From assembly GCA_040507985.1 (NCBI GenBank), contig JBEVNR010000057.1:1-64000 (forward strand): DNA of 64,000 bases. The letters run 5' to 3'. The translations under genes were made by a program, and so were the position numbers. Below the pieces are notes generated by a model, which saw only the letters and a program-made list of their open reading frames with translations, was not told where the DNA came from and ran no database searches. This DNA comes from JBEVNR01 sp040507985. Its GTDB lineage: Bacteria > Pseudomonadota > Alphaproteobacteria > Rickettsiales > UBA6187. Positions 40,601 through 55,600 of this stretch are shown in pieces (position 1 is the stretch's first letter; each line of letters opens with the position of its first letter).

Positions 40601-43600
40601 CAAGAGATAAGCCGGGCGATCCAAATTCGAGACGCTCAGCACGATAAAGCCGGTCATGTCTTGCGATAGGCTTAAACCCACACTATCGGCGGCGGCCATG
40701 TAGTCGCCCCCGGCAAAAACGACGGACGGCAGGCTTGCGCCGAAGCCGGACGTCGTTTTATAGACGGGCTTCGCCGCCGCCACGGTTTGGCCGGCGTGGT
40801 TGTTGTTGCCGGATTTGTCTTTCCACGACGCCAACTCTACGCCGTCGGACAATTTTCCGCCATAGCAGGTCGGATCGGTTGCATCCAGCCATAATTGCAG
40901 GCCGCCCGTCACGCCGGAGCCGGAGGAAGGCACGCACGCCGCCGCCGTTGCGATTCCCCATTTTTGCGCCAAATACGCCTCTATCGCCGGCACGGTGGCA
41001 GCGTCCATCGACGTATCGGCATAAACGAGCATTTCCGCCATCATGCCGTCAAACGTATATCCGGACGTATGCAACATGCGCCCGATGGCGTCAACGTTCG
41101 TATTGCTCATATTGCGCGCGCCGGGCGCGTCCTGCGCCTTGACGGCGCCGTTAATGCGGGTCGTGCGGATCGCGCCGTCCCATGTTAGGGTGGCAAGGAA
41201 CGGCACGCCGGCGCTGACGCCCGCCGCCGCCGCCGACACGTCTAAATCCGCTCCCCACCAGGCCTGGCGTAAATTGGCGTTAGAAAATTCAAGCGATAAG
41301 TATGATCTGTTGCTTGGCTCGCCCAACGCAATGAAATTTTTTGTGGCTACCACGTCGGTTTTTACGACGAGAAAAATATTATAAGCGTTGTTGCCGTTCA
41401 GTGCGGAAATCACCGGAAGATTGACGTAATCGTCCGCCCCGTCAAATTCGACGGCAGGTAGCGCGTTCATGCCGGATTGGCGATAGACCGGCATAAGCAA
41501 GGCCGTAGACTGATAGGCGTGATGCGAGGAACGAGACTTATCGCGCCATAACGAGACGGCGCCGCCGTCGGCGTAGCGCGTCGCCTCTCCAAGGCAATAC
41601 GGATCGTTTGCGTCCAGCCACAGGCGAAGCCCTGCCGTTTTTCCGGTATTTCCCGGATCGGCGGAAGAAGTGCAGACGCTTTGGGCGCTTATGCCCCATT
41701 TGACCGCCAGATAATTTTCGACCGTCGCGATATTGACGTCGGAGAGATTCGTATTTCCATAAACGACGATTTCCCCGATTTTTCCGTCCCACCGCTCGCC
41801 CGTCGTGTGCAGCGCGCGTCCGACGCTATTTATGCCGCTTTGTTGTCCGTTATGGGGGGAGGGCGCGATTTCAGTAATTTTTTTCCCTTCGAAGCGTACC
41901 GATAGCTTGCCGCTCGCATTATTCCACACGGCGCCGTAGAGGAAAGGTGCAGTTGTCGCTATTGTATTCTCTTGCGTAGCGACGTCGATATAGGCCCCTG
42001 TTCCTCCCCACCCATGTCGCCACGCCCCTGCCGCATCGTTTAAGGTGTTTTCAATGAAAACGTTGTTAATGCTCGGTGTGCCGATGCTTAGCAACGCCTG
42101 CCGCCTTAACGCGTCCGGCTGGGCCACCGCAAAAATGGCGTAGGAGTTATTCCCCAGAAGTTCCGGCATGTCGGGCAGGGACAAATACCCGTTCGTGCCG
42201 TCGAAATCGAGAACGGGAAGCGCGTGTATGCCGGGCGTCGGCGCATAAACCGGCCACGAGCCGTTAAGCGGCTGCGTCGCGTCGTATCCTTTGGACGATT
42301 TATCCCGCCACAGACGCACCGCCTCGCCGGAGGCGTATTGCGCGCCTGTTCCTTGACAGAACGGATCGGCGGCGTCAAGCCAGAGCGCAAGTCCGCCGGA
42401 GACGCCGCCGGGACCGGAGGAGAACGAAGACGCGCAGGCGTTAAAGACGCGCAACGCTTTCGCTATGCCCCATTTCGTCGCCAGATAGCTTTCGACGCTT
42501 TTAACGTTGGCGGCGGTTAACGTCGTTCCCGCATAAACGCTTACCTCTTCGACGGCCCCGTCCCAATATCCGCTGCCGGAGAAGGTTTCGCCGATGGCGT
42601 TTAAGCCGTTTTGCAGCCCGTTATGCGCGACGGACGGCGTTCCGGAGCCGGTCGCGACGCCGTTAAAGCGCGTGGTGCGCGTCGTGCCGTTCCACGTGGC
42701 CGCATAAAGGAACGTTTCTCCGGCGGTAAAGACGACGGGGGTGTTTTGGTCGTTCCCGTACCAATTATGCCGCCAGTTCGTGGCGCTGCTCATGAAATGC
42801 ACGTTCGATCCGTACAAATTCGTCGTCGACGTCAGGTTAAGCAGCGATTGCGACCGGATTGTATCGGCATTCGCCACCGCAAAAATGTAGTAATTCGCGT
42901 TGCCCAACAACTCCGGCATGTCCGGCATGCGCAAGCGGTCGTCCGTTCCGTCGAAATCCACGGCAGGTTTTTCGTTTTGGCGATTCAGACGATAGATCGG
43001 GCGGTATCCGGAGGCAGAAATGGCGGCGTCGTTGCCCTTGCCGGATTTATCGCGCCATATCGCCACCGTCGTGTCGCCGCCATATTGGTTTTCTTTGCCT
43101 ATGCACAGGGGATCTTCGGCGTCCAGCCACAATATGTTGCCGGTCTGATAGGGAAGCGGCTGCGTGATCGGGCCGCACGCCACCCCGACGCCCCATTTAT
43201 GACCAAGATAGGCTTCGTTTACCGCCCGCTCCGTCGCCGTGACGGCATGGTCGAACAGCACTATTTCCCCGACGTCCACCCTGCCCCAATCGTTATCCCG
43301 CGCTGCCGCTATGGAATACGTATCCGGAGCGAACGCCGTTCCCGCATACGCGTCCTGCGTGATTTGTGCGCCGTTTTTGTAAAGCGTCGCCATGTTTGAC
43401 GCGAGTCGCGCCGTCCATATCGTAAAATCCGTCGGCGTCGCGGCGGTCGCGTCCAACCCGTAGCCCGCGCCGTGCAACCGCAGGGTATTATCCGCCACGG
43501 CGTTGCCCAACCCCAGAAAATTCGGTTCCGAAGAGACGGAAGCTCCGCCTTGCTTATCTAAGGAAAACACGTAGGCATTGTCTTTGGCTCTATCGACGAC

Positions 43601-46600
43601 CGCCGTCGCCACCATAAGCGTCATGTCGCGCGAGGCGAAGCCGAACGCTCCTTTGCCTTGCATGCGCTTATTGCCGTCGAAGCGCATGACGGGCAGGGCA
43701 TTTTGCGCGTTAGCGGTGAAAAGAGGCGCCGTCGCCGTTAGAGGAGAGCTAGCATATCGGTCGTATCCGGATTTATCCAGCCATAACGTAGCCGATTCGC
43801 CGTTCGCATAGGCGCTCGCGTCGCCGCACATCGGATCGCCCGCGTCAAGCCATAATTGCAATCCCGCCTTATAAGGAAGCGCGTCGTCTTCGCTGACGCA
43901 TACGGCGGCGGCCAATCCCCACTTCGCCGACAAGGCGCGTTCGGCGCCGCGCCTTTCGTCTGCCGACATGGTGCGGCCATAGAGAACGATTTCGCCGATG
44001 CGTCCGGAAAAGGGCGCGCTTCCGTCCGATTTCGCGCCGATGCGCAAACCTTTATTGAGCGTGACGGCGGAAAGATTATACGGCGTCGTCGCCATGTCGC
44101 CCGAGGCGTTTATTCCCAGTTGCAGCGTGTCGGCCGTGTTGTTCCACACAAAACTATACAGCGCCGTTTTTCCGGCCGTATCTTCTTTCGACGCGGCGCC
44201 GGTCGTGACGCCAAACGCGACGTTCTGCTTAAATAGTGACAGGCCTAACGCGCCTTCTCCTTCCGCAAAGCTTGCCGACAGCATAGTTTGCGCGCTTTCG
44301 CCGACCGACGGAGCGGCAACGATAAAACCGGTAAGATTCGATACGTTCAAGAATTTATCGGCGCCGACGTCAAAAAAATCGCCCGCTTGCAACTCGGCCA
44401 TCGGTAATCCGTTCTGCGCCTTGCTTTGCCAACGTATGGCGTTGTTGGCGCCGGCATGTATCATATTCGTCGTCTTATCTTTCCATGTGCCGACGGAAGA
44501 AGCCGTCGTCAGCGTGCCCTTGCAATCGGCGTCGGCGGCGTCGAGCCATAATATCCTGTTAACGGTAGGTAACGACATGTCGTTATAAGAACAGGTGCGA
44601 TCAATGGGAATTCCCCATTTCGTCGCCAGATAATCTTCGACGAATTGCCGTTCGTTTTCGGCAATCACGGCGGAATAGACAATCACGTCGCCGATATTGC
44701 CCTTAAAGTAGCGCTCGTTGCTGAGTCCGTTCGCGGAATCGGGCGAGGCGCCGATCATAATGCGTCGTACCGACGCGATATTTGCCGGGCTTTGGTCGCC
44801 GTACACCCGCTGATTGCCGTCAACATAGAGTTTTATTTCGGAATTTTTCGCCGTCAGGTTATATATCCGCATCGCGTCGGTGGTATAGGCGCCGAGCGTG
44901 CGGGCGCTTCCCGAAACGTCGTAGCGCAGCAAATGCGACGTGGCGACGCCGAATTCCAGACTTTGGACGGGAAGCGGATTGGGCGCCTGCGCGCCTTGGC
45001 CGTATAGACGCAGCATCGTGCCGGGCGTCGCCGTTTCTTCGGCGGTTTTCGCGGTGACGAATAACGTTAGCAACGACGAATCCGCCACTTTCAGGTCGAC
45101 GGAACCCACGGCGCCGGCGCGATGCCCCGCCACGTCGTCGACGCCGTCGAAGCTAATGGCGCCAAGGGCGCCCGACGTCGCCATTTTCGCCCCGCCGCGC
45201 ACCGGCAGGCTTGCGCCAGAGCCGGATTTATCGTTCCATACCGACACGCTCGCACCGTTTACCGCCGCCTCGCCGGTGCAGTACGGGTCTTTCGCGTCCA
45301 GCCATAATTTAAGTCCGGCGGGATAGGGGAAGGGAATATTGCCCGCGCACGTCGTCGCCGTTTTTTTAATATGCCATTTATTCGCCAGATAGGTCGAGAC
45401 GGTCGTCAGGTCCGTGTCGCTCAGCGCGTCGGAATAGAGAATCGCTTCGCCCAGCTGAATGGTATTGTAGGCGTTGTCGTATCGTCCAAGGAAATAGGCG
45501 CCCGGGGTGACGGTAGCGCCGACATAGCCGACGTCGCCCAGTTTTTTCGTGCCGTCGACAAACAGCTCGGCTTCCGTCGCCTTTAAGCGAAGTGCGTATG
45601 CCGCCACGCGGTCGGGCGCGTCGAGAGAGTTTACGCGATTTTTGGCCAGAAACGAAAAGTTTTTATTCGCGGCCGGGTCTATCGCCACGTTAATCCCCGT
45701 CGTTTCCGCGTACCCTCCCCATAGACCGGTCGCCGGCGCGGCTTTGGTTAAGATAAACACGCCGGCGCCGTCTTTGGTGAGATCAAGCAGATCGGCCACG
45801 ACGAATATCGTCGCCTTGCCGCCCGTTAGAGTGACGTTATACGTGCCTGAGAGATAATCGTCCACGCCGTCAAATACGAGCGCCGCCTTGCCGTTTAGCG
45901 TGTTAAGCGTGCGCGTCGGGGCGTTGGCGGGAAGAGGAGCGGTTGCGGCGCGGCCTTTGCCGCTTTTGTCGTTCCATTGCGCAAGCGGCGCCGTCGGGGA
46001 GGAAGATTCCGCGCAGGCCGACGTCGGGTCGGTCGCGTCGAGCCATAATTCCATTTTTGCGGAGGGAATGCCGACATTGTCCGCACAAAATCCGGAAATT
46101 CCCCATTTCTTGCCGAGATACGATTCGATTCGCCCGCGATCCGTGTCGGAAAGCGGCACGTTATACGCCAATATTTCCCCGATATAGCCTTTATAGGCGT
46201 TGCCGTTCGTGGGAACGGCGCCGACGCTGAACTGGTTGGATTCCATCCATCCCGTGGGCGCCGCCGCGTTGGTTGCCGTCAGATTTCCCGAATTATATAA
46301 CGACACGGTAGCGCCGGAGCGTTTGGCCGCAACCAAATACGGAGCGCCGGCCGGCGTTGCCGCACTCAACTCTACCGCCGCCGGCGCGTTATATATGCCG
46401 AACCGAAGGGCGCCTCCTCCGAAAGCGAACGTAAAATCGCGGCCGGACGCTATGTCCATGCTAATCAACCCGCCGTTATCGGTAGAGGCGGGACCGCCGG
46501 ACGCGCTTCCCGCATCGGGATATATAATCGCAAATAACGTAAAGTCAGCGTCAAGCCCTTTGGGAGCGGTCATGTGACTATGATCGAAATAGAACGCCTC

Positions 46601-49600
46601 GCGCCCGTTAATACCCGATTTTTTATAGACGGGGCGAGTATTTTCCGCGACGGCGCCCATATGGCGGGCGGCGCCGGACTTATCGTACCAGAACCATGTT
46701 TTTTCATTGTCGGCATATTTCTTCGTCGCGCCTTTACATTGCGGATCGGCGGCGTCGAGCCATAGTTGCAATCCGCTCATGCCCGTGATTCCGCCGGGAT
46801 TGGAATCGGAGGTGCAAGCGCCGAAATCGGGAGCGTCAACGTTCCATTTTTTCGCCAGATAGGATTCGACCGCGTTGCGTTTATCGTTCGCCAGCGCGCT
46901 GTCATAGGCCACGATTTCCCCGATATGGCCCTGATATGACGCGTTGGCGGTACGAACGGAGCCTATGCTCATGCCGTCAGCGGCATTGAGCGCGCCGGAG
47001 GCGGCGTTGCCTACCCATTGTTTTTGCAACCCTTCGGCAAATAACTGCAAAATGGCGCCTTGCCGCCGTAAGGTCGCCATGCGCGTCGTCTCCACGCCGA
47101 AAACGGAGGATATAAACACGTCGTTCACGCCAAAATAAAGCTTTTGTCCGCCGTACGACACGTTGAACCGTAAGCCGCTTGCGGCGTCCGCGCTTAGCAA
47201 TCCCCCGTTCTGGTTGGGATAGACGCCGGAAGCGCTCGCCGCTAGGGGTTTGAAGGCGATAAAGGCGGTAAAGTCGTTTCTGAGAATGTTCGCCGTTTGC
47301 AGCGCGCTATTGTTCGCCGCGTCGAAATACATCATCGAACGTCCGTTATAGCCGGCGTTCCAGGCGAGCGTCGGCTTACCCTTGCCGAATTGCGGCGCGG
47401 CGTCGTGCGCTTGGCCCGACTTGTCTTTCCATAACGGAACGGACGCGTTGTTCGGATAGGCTTTCGCGTTGCCGGAGCACAGCGGGTCGTTCGCGTCCAG
47501 CCACAACACAAGGCCGGCAGGCGCCAGCGAGGAATCGCTCGCGCAGGCGCCGCCCGTAAACCATTTGCCGGAAAGATACGTCTGCACCGTCGCCGCGTCG
47601 ACGTCCGCGAGCGGAGCGCCGTAGGAGAGAATTTCGGCGATCGCGGCGTCGGCGTAATACGCGTCTTTTTGCGCGCCGATGCGCCACAGATTGCCCGATT
47701 GGGCGTTGAATCCCGCCCCCGTTTGGGCTTGTTGGGCACCGTCGACGAAAATTTTCGACGGCGTTCCCGTTTTCAGGCGATAGACGTGATAGTCGACGTC
47801 GGACGGCGGCGCGACGTAAGCGGTCGATCCGTTCGCCTTGCCGTAGAGGCGGGCGTCGCTTTGCTTATAGAAGAAATACTCGTCGCCGGTCGACAGCAGC
47901 GTTCCCGACTCTCCGCTATTGGCGAACGAGGCGACGACGAACATGTCCCCCCCCGTGACCGGCAGGGACGGCGCGGCGAAATGGCTGCCGCTTGCGCTAA
48001 ATACGAACGCGCCCTTGCCGTTTCGGGCGTCCGCCTTATAGGCCGGGCGACGATACTGCACCGCAAAGGATTTGGCGGCGCTTTTATCGCGCCATATCCA
48101 CGATTTCACCGACGACGCGCTCGACAGGCCGGCCGTGCCGTCGCAGTCCGGATCGGCGCCGTCCAGCCACAGATTTAATCCCGTTTGGTAGGCAAGCGCG
48201 GCGTCCGGCTTGCATGTCGGCGCGGGTTGATAGCTCGCGCCCCATTTTTTAGATAAATACGCGCCCACGTTGGCCGCGTCGGCGTCGACGGCAGGGGCGG
48301 CGTAGGCGATGATTTCCGCAATATATCCGTCCAGATAGGCGTCGGCGCCCGCTCCCTTGCGTTGGCCGATATAGAAACTGTCGTTCAGCAAGGCTTGCGA
48401 CGGGGTTTGCACGCCGAAGCTTTCGCCGTCGGCATAGGCGCTTAACGCTCCTCCCGCCGCCTGCGACACTCTATATATATGCATGCCGTCGGCGGGGGCG
48501 GCGACGCTTGCGGTCGCGAGCAGTTGCAGCCGCTCGGTTTTCGTGCGTTCCCACAAGCGGAAATTTGCGTCGGTGCGTCCGCCCATAAAGGCGCCGGCCG
48601 AGTCGCGCGCATTTTGCGATCCGACGAGGAAAATATCGCGCGGCGCAAAGGCGGTCGCAATTTCGAGCGATTGCAGCGACGCGGAAGAAAACGTCACCGC
48701 CGGCATGTTGTTCGCGACGCCGGTCGCGTATTTCGGCGCCGTCACGGCGTAGGCGTGACGGTTGTTGCCGGATTTATCCATCCACGCCGGCACGACGTCG
48801 CCGTTTTTATAGCGCGTGGCGCCGTCGCATAAAGGATCGGCCGCGTCAAGCCAGAGGCTTATGCCGTTTTTATAGGTTAACGTTTGATCGGATACGCAAC
48901 TGAGCGCGACTTTCCATTTCAGGCTAAGATACGTCTCCGCCGCGCCGCGTTCGGTGGAATCTAGCGCGTGGTCGTAGATAAGCATTTCGCCGAGAGCGGC
49001 GTTTAAGTAATAGGGGCCGGGGTCGTACCCTATCCCGAAACGTTCGACGCGCAGCGGCCCGGCAAGGGCGCCGGAGGCGTGCGCCCCGCCGTTACGATAA
49101 ACGGACACGGCGCGATCGGCGGTGACGGTGACGGCGTACACGCCGAAAAATCCCATGTCGGCGGCGGGTGCGGCAATGTCTAACGTGGTATCGCTTCCCC
49201 CGGCGGCGGTGAATAAAAACAGCGAGGCGGGAGCGCCGGGAAGCAATATCGTTTCGTTGCCGCTAGACGCCGACGAACGCCGCGCGAACAACCCTTGCTT
49301 ATTGCCGCCGACGGTGAATTTCGCCGCCATCAGCAAGGTTTTGTCGGTGAGGTCGTACAGATCGGTAAATTCAAGAAAATCGTCCGTACCGTCGAGCGTC
49401 ACCAGTTTTTTATTGTTTTGCGTGACGGTGGAGCTAAGCGTCGGGCGCGCGCCGTCTCCGTTCACGGCGCCCGGCGTATGGCCGGACTTGTCGCGCCACA
49501 TGTTTTTCGCGCTGCCGATATTCGCCCCGCCGGAGAGAGCGCCGCCTTGGCAATCGACGTCGCTTGCGTCTAACCACAAGGCCAGCCCGTTTTGCGGCGC

Positions 49601-52600
49601 GCTCGCGTCGCTGCGGCACGCGCCGTAAGTCGGCAAGTTCCATTTCGCCGTTTCATAGGCGGTGAGGGCAGCGATCTCCGCGTCGGAAAGCGCGACGTCG
49701 TAGGCGATAATTTCCTGCACGTCGCCCGCGAAATAGCGGCTTGCCGCGCCGCCGGAGGAGGACGGGCCGCCGATGGCCACCGGTCCCGCCGTCGCGCCCG
49801 GCGCGGCGGCTTCCGCAATTTCCGCGAGCGTCAGCTTGGGCAAGGTTATGCCGTCCTGCATCATCTGCGTTCCGCCGACATGGACGGATTGCGTCACGCC
49901 GAAATTAATGCGCGCGACGACGAACGCCCCCTCCCCTTTGCTTGCGGGAAGCGGGAAGTAATCTTCCTTTCCTCCGCTTGCGGTCGGGCTAAGCAGGTAG
50001 CCCGAGCCGCCCGAAGCGCCAAGCCCCCATACTTGCCCCGCGCCTTCGTAGCCGAACGCGAAGGCGAGCCGGTCGTTGCTCGCGCTTTGCCGCGCCGCCG
50101 AGGGCGCCAGCGCCACGGCCAGCGTGACGCCGCCGCTCGCGCTCGTGAGGTAATTCGCCCCCAGCGTCAACCGGTCGTCCGTTCCGTCAAATTTCACGGA
50201 AGGAAGCGCGTTTAGCCCTTTGGGATTATAGACGGGCATAGACGCGGTCGCGAGCGCCGAGGCAGTGAATGCGCTCGCCGATTTGTCGCGCCACACATAG
50301 CCGGCCATACCGACGGGATGCGATTCGGTCCAGCCGGCGCCGCTGCATGCGGGGTCTTTCGCGTCGAGCCATAATTTTACCGAGGCGGGTCGTACCGTTA
50401 ACGAGACGTCGGCCACGCACGCAACGGGAACGTTCCATTTTTCCCCCGCGCTCGCCCATACCGAGCGCAATTCCGTGGGCGTCAATACGCGGTTATACGC
50501 CATAATTTCGCCGACGGCGCCGTTGTAATAATTGGCGTTATGTTGTCCCGCGCCGATAAGCGCGTCGTCGGAGGGCGATTGAACGGACGTCTCGCTGCCC
50601 GTCACCGTCGCGCCCGCCTTGCCGTTGACGTAAAATATCGCTTGCCGCGTCGCTCCGTCAAAGGTCGTCGTCAGGATAGACGGCGTTTGCAACCCGACGT
50701 CTTGCGTGTCGCAATGGCGGGTGAAGGCGGGAGTTCCCGCGCCGTCATTCACCAGCAGCCATTGCCGGTTATTCGTCGCGGAGGCTCCGGCACAGGTGGC
50801 GGAGTTCGATTCCGTATGCCATCTAAAGCCGTTATCCCCCCCTCCGACGATCGAGCCGCTATTGTCGCGGCTAATCACCGCCATGAGGGTAAAGGCGTTC
50901 GATATGCCTAGGCCAGAACGTTTTATGCGCAGATAATTGTTGTTAAATCCTATGGCGGAGCCGTTTCCGAGCGTCGTCGCGGTTTTTTTATAGGTCGGAC
51001 GCTGCGACGCAACGACTTGATAGGCGACGTTGCCCGATCCGGATTTGTCGCGCCACACGCGCAAGCCCGATCCGTCCGTGGGCGCCGTTTTGCCGTCGTC
51101 GCAATGTGCGTCTTTCGCGTCGAGCCAAAGTTTCAGACCGCTCGCGACGCTCGCCGCTTTATTGGTACAGGCGGATTGAAGCGTCGTTTTCCATTTTTTC
51201 GCCAGATACGTTTCCATGCTTTTTTTCGCGCTATCGGCAAGCGCGGTTTCGTAGACGAGAATCTCCGCGACGTCCGAACGTGTCGGAAGCGATCCGTCGT
51301 TCGCCGCGCCGATATTGGCTATGCCCGTTCCCATGGCGCCGGCAGCGGTGAGCGTGGATATGTCGAGCGCGTCTCCCCTAAAAGACGGCAATCCGTCCAG
51401 CCCGTCGGTGCGCGGCGTCGTCACCCAAAACGCGCCGCGATTGTCGGCGTAGACGGCGGCGGTTCCGTCACCTCCCCTTCCCCACAAGGCATTGGCGGCG
51501 CCGGCGCGGAAATCGAGTAATACCGACGTCGCCCCGGGCGCCGTGTTATGCACGATGAAGGCGGTGCGAACGTTGACGGCGCTCCGTGTGGTCATGCGGT
51601 CGTCGACGCCGTCGAATTTCAGCAGCCCGACGCCGGCGACATAACTAAAGACGGGCGCGGCGGCATCAGTGGCGGAGGCGTGGTTTTTATTGCCCGACTT
51701 GTCGCGCCATATGCCGATTTTGTCGTTGTTCGCTATCGTGATTTTGCCGGTGCAGGACGGATCGGCGGCGTCGAGCCACAAGGCGAGTCCGGCGGAAGGC
51801 GCGGCGCTATCGTCGGCGCACCCGACGAACACGCCCCATTTATCGGCGAGATACGTTTCGACGGCGCGTCGCGCCGCGTCGTCCAGCGCCCGACTATAGA
51901 CGATCGTTTCGGCCATGTATCCGGCGAATCCCTTGGCGAATCCGCCGTTTGACGGGTCGTACCCGATCGCGAGACGTTGCGGTTTGGCGCCGGCGTATTG
52001 TTCAGCCGCATTGTCGGAGCGATCCGTCGCGCCGTCGATATAGATCGCGCGCGCGCTTCCGTTTCTAGTAAATTCCGCGATATGCGCGTCGGGCGTCGCC
52101 CTGACTTTGCCGGCGGAGACGAGCGCGCCGCCGGCCGGCGTCGTTTCGTCGTAAAATAGGGTGAAGTCGGCGTTCATGCCGAATTGGTGGGCGGTTTGTC
52201 CGCTATTTTCGGCGTAATGCCCGAATAATTGCCCCGTTTGCGCCTTGCTTGCGTCGGGAGCGATCACCGTAAAGATGCTATAGGCCGTCGCGTCGCCGGG
52301 AATGACGTTCGACTTGCCGTACAGTCCGTCCCCTCCGTCGAAATACACCGCCGGCTTGCGGTTGATTTTTGCGGTGACGTATGTCGGGCGGCGGTTGGAC
52401 GCGCTTTGCGTTAAACGGTTGCGATCGTCGCTTTTGTCGCGCCATTCGTAGGCTCCGACGCCCGTTTCCGATTGCGAGGGCCAGCGCGTCGCGCCGTCGC
52501 AAGCGGGGTCGAGCGCGTCGAGCCACAATTCTAATTTATCGTGGTTTAGCGTTTTGTCGATCGCGCAGGGGCGATTGAGCGCCGCGCCCCATTTATTCGC

Positions 52601-55600
52601 CAAATCCATTTCGACGTCGCGCCGTTCGTTCGCGGCGAAAGCGCGTTTATAGAGACGTATTTCCGCAACGTCGCCCTTAAAATATTGTCCGGCGGTCAGC
52701 GCGCCGGAGAGCGCGCCCACAGTGAACGGACCCGCGCCGGCGGTCGCTCGGGCAGGGGCTTCGCTGATTTTCGCGGCATCAAGCGCGGTCGGCGCGGCTT
52801 TGGCCACGATAGGATCGGCGCCGCTCACCGACAATTTTTGCGAATCGCCGAACGTCACCGCATACGACAACACGGCGAAGGCGTTTTGCTCCAAGCCAAG
52901 CTCGCTTGCGGTCTGGCCGCTTCCGCTCGCCTCGACCGCATAAAAGCGCAATGAGGACGGCGCGAAGTCCAGTCCCCATCCCCCCGAATATCTGGCGCCG
53001 AAATCGAGCGCCGGCTTTTGCGTCGTCGTCGCGCTTCTGAGGACGACGAACGCCGTCATGCCTCCGTCGCCCGTGTTGATGTACGGGTAATATTTCCCGA
53101 GCGTCAAGCAATCGTTGGAACCGTCGAACCGCACGACCGCCTTTCCGCCGGCGGCGCCATAGATATAGCTTGGAGGATCGCACGCCGCGTCGGCGTCGGT
53201 CGCCATAAACACGTTGGCCGATTTGTCGCGCCATAGCGTGATCGCTCCGCCGTTCGCCGGCGTCGTCGCGCCGTCGCAATTGGGGTCGGAGGCGTCGAGC
53301 CATAGCGCCATGTCGGTCGGCTTGGCGGCGCCGTCCTCGACGCAGGCGGAGCGCACGACCAGTTTCCATTTCGTGCTTAAATAGCGTTCGACGGCGGCGA
53401 CGTCCGTCACCGACAAGGCGCGGTCGTAAAATAATATCTCGCCAATCATGCCTTTGTAGTTTTTCACCGGCACGCCCGACGACGACGAGGCGCCGATCAC
53501 CATGTAATCGTCGGTTTTCGCCGCCGGATGGTAGGTCGCGCTTGCGCCCTCGACGCCGTTCCAGCTTGCCGTCGCCTTGCTGCCGTCCATGACGAGGCGG
53601 AACACCCCGTTCTGGTTGGTTTCGGTCGCCAGGTTTTTCCCCGTCGCGTTCGCGTCGCCCGCCTGCAAGACAAGATCGCCGCTCGGAGAGAACAGGCCGG
53701 ATACGCCGTCCGTCGCGCTATCGACGGCGCCGAACAATCCGTAATGGTTGGCGTAGGTCGCCGGCGTCCGCGCCACCACAAAGGCGGTGAAGGGCGAGCC
53801 GGGACGATAGTCGGTCATGATATATTCGTTGCCGCTAAACGACACGGCCGGCAAAGCGTTCAGCGGCGAAGCGAGCGCGTAAGACGGCGCTCCCGCGTCG
53901 TAGGAATAGCCGTTATAGACGGTCGCCGCGCCGCTTTTGTCGCGCCACAGATAGCCGCCCGTACCGACTTTGGCGCCGTCAGGCCACGCCGTGACGCCGT
54001 CGCACGCCGGATCGGCGGCGTCAAGCCATAGCGCGAGGCCGGTTTTGTCGACGTTGCCGCTCGCGGCGCATCCGTTGTCTAACGCAATTCCCCATTTGCC
54101 CGAAAGCTGGCGTTCGAGCGAGGCGAGCGAGGCGGAGGAAAGCTCGCGATCATATACCAATAATTCCGCAATCGCACCGGAGAGCGAGGCCGTACCCGCC
54201 GGGCTGCGCCCGATAAGCAGGTCGGTCGCCACGCTCGCCGCCGGCAAGGCAGGTTTGGCAATCGGCGCTTTTTTGCCGACATAGCCGCCGTTCACGCGCA
54301 TCGTCTGGTAGTTCGAAGCAACGCTGCGCGAAGCGGAATAGACGGCAAAATTGCCGTAAGAGAATCCCCCTACCTGCGATTGCGCGAGGTCGGCGCCCGC
54401 CGTTCCGGCGGTCAAGGGGCTGTGGTGATGGAATGACGCGCGGCCGGTTTGGGTGTCGAGCAGCATCCCGATTTTCGTCGGCGCGCTCGCGTCGCGCAGC
54501 GAAATCAGGCTGTCGGCGGCGTCGGAGGCGATTTTGGCGGCCATTACCACGCTATATCCGTCTTTTGCGGCTAGCGCGTTAAAGGCGAGTATTTCGAGCG
54601 AATCGTTGCCGTCGAAGGTGACGGCGGGAGAAATTCCCCCCACGGCGTGCGCGTCGTATTTCGGTTGCGCCGACGCGGTCGCCTGTCCGGCATGGCGCCC
54701 GTTGCCGCTGCGGTCGCGCCACGGGCTAGCGGCGGTGACGGAGGCGCCGTCCGCCATGTATCCGGCCTGTCCGTTGCATCCCGGGTCGCTCGCGTCCAGC
54801 CATAAGGCAAGGCCGGAGATGGGAACCGATCCGTCCGACACGCAGGAATCGTTCGAGACGGCGATACCCCATTTCGTCGCAAGATAAGTGTTAATGGCAG
54901 CGGTTTGGGCGGCGTCGGGCGCGACGCTGAAAATCAGCGTTTCGGCAATGTCGCCGCTAAAGAAATTGGATTTTTGCGCGCTTCCCCCAAGGTAAAACTC
55001 GCCGATGGCGCCCATGACGGCGGCGCCGTCGGTCGCGTTGTCGACGCGAACGCCGTTGCGGTAGATTTTATATCCGGCGTCGTATTTGAGCGACAACAAC
55101 ATCGGCTCGACGGCCATTTCCGCCGCCCGCCCCGTATAGGCGCTGTGATAACCCGCGCCGGCCGCGTCGGAATACGACGCCACCTCGCGTGACATGCCGG
55201 ACACCGCGTTGCCCAGCGCCAGCCCCGAGCCGAGCGCGCCATAATTAGGATCAAGTACTTGCGCCGCTGCCGAGAAAGGCGTAACGGTCGCCGCCGGCGT
55301 CATCACCACGAACGCCGCCGCCATCGGCACGCCGCTTAAATTCGCGCCCGCCAGATATTGTCCCTGACCGGAAAACCGCATCGCCGGTTTGGTATTGACG
55401 GCGCTCGCGACGTAGGTCGGCGCGGTTTCGTCCGTTCCTTTTAGCGTCATGGCATAGCGGCCTTTATTTTTCCACCCTAAGTTAGACGCCAGTTTCGCGC
55501 CGTCGTTATAGGCGGTTTTGCCGTCGCAGGTGGGATCGGTCGCGTCGAGCCACACGGCGAGATTGTCGGTCGGCACGAGGGGAGAGTTGCTTGCGGTGTA

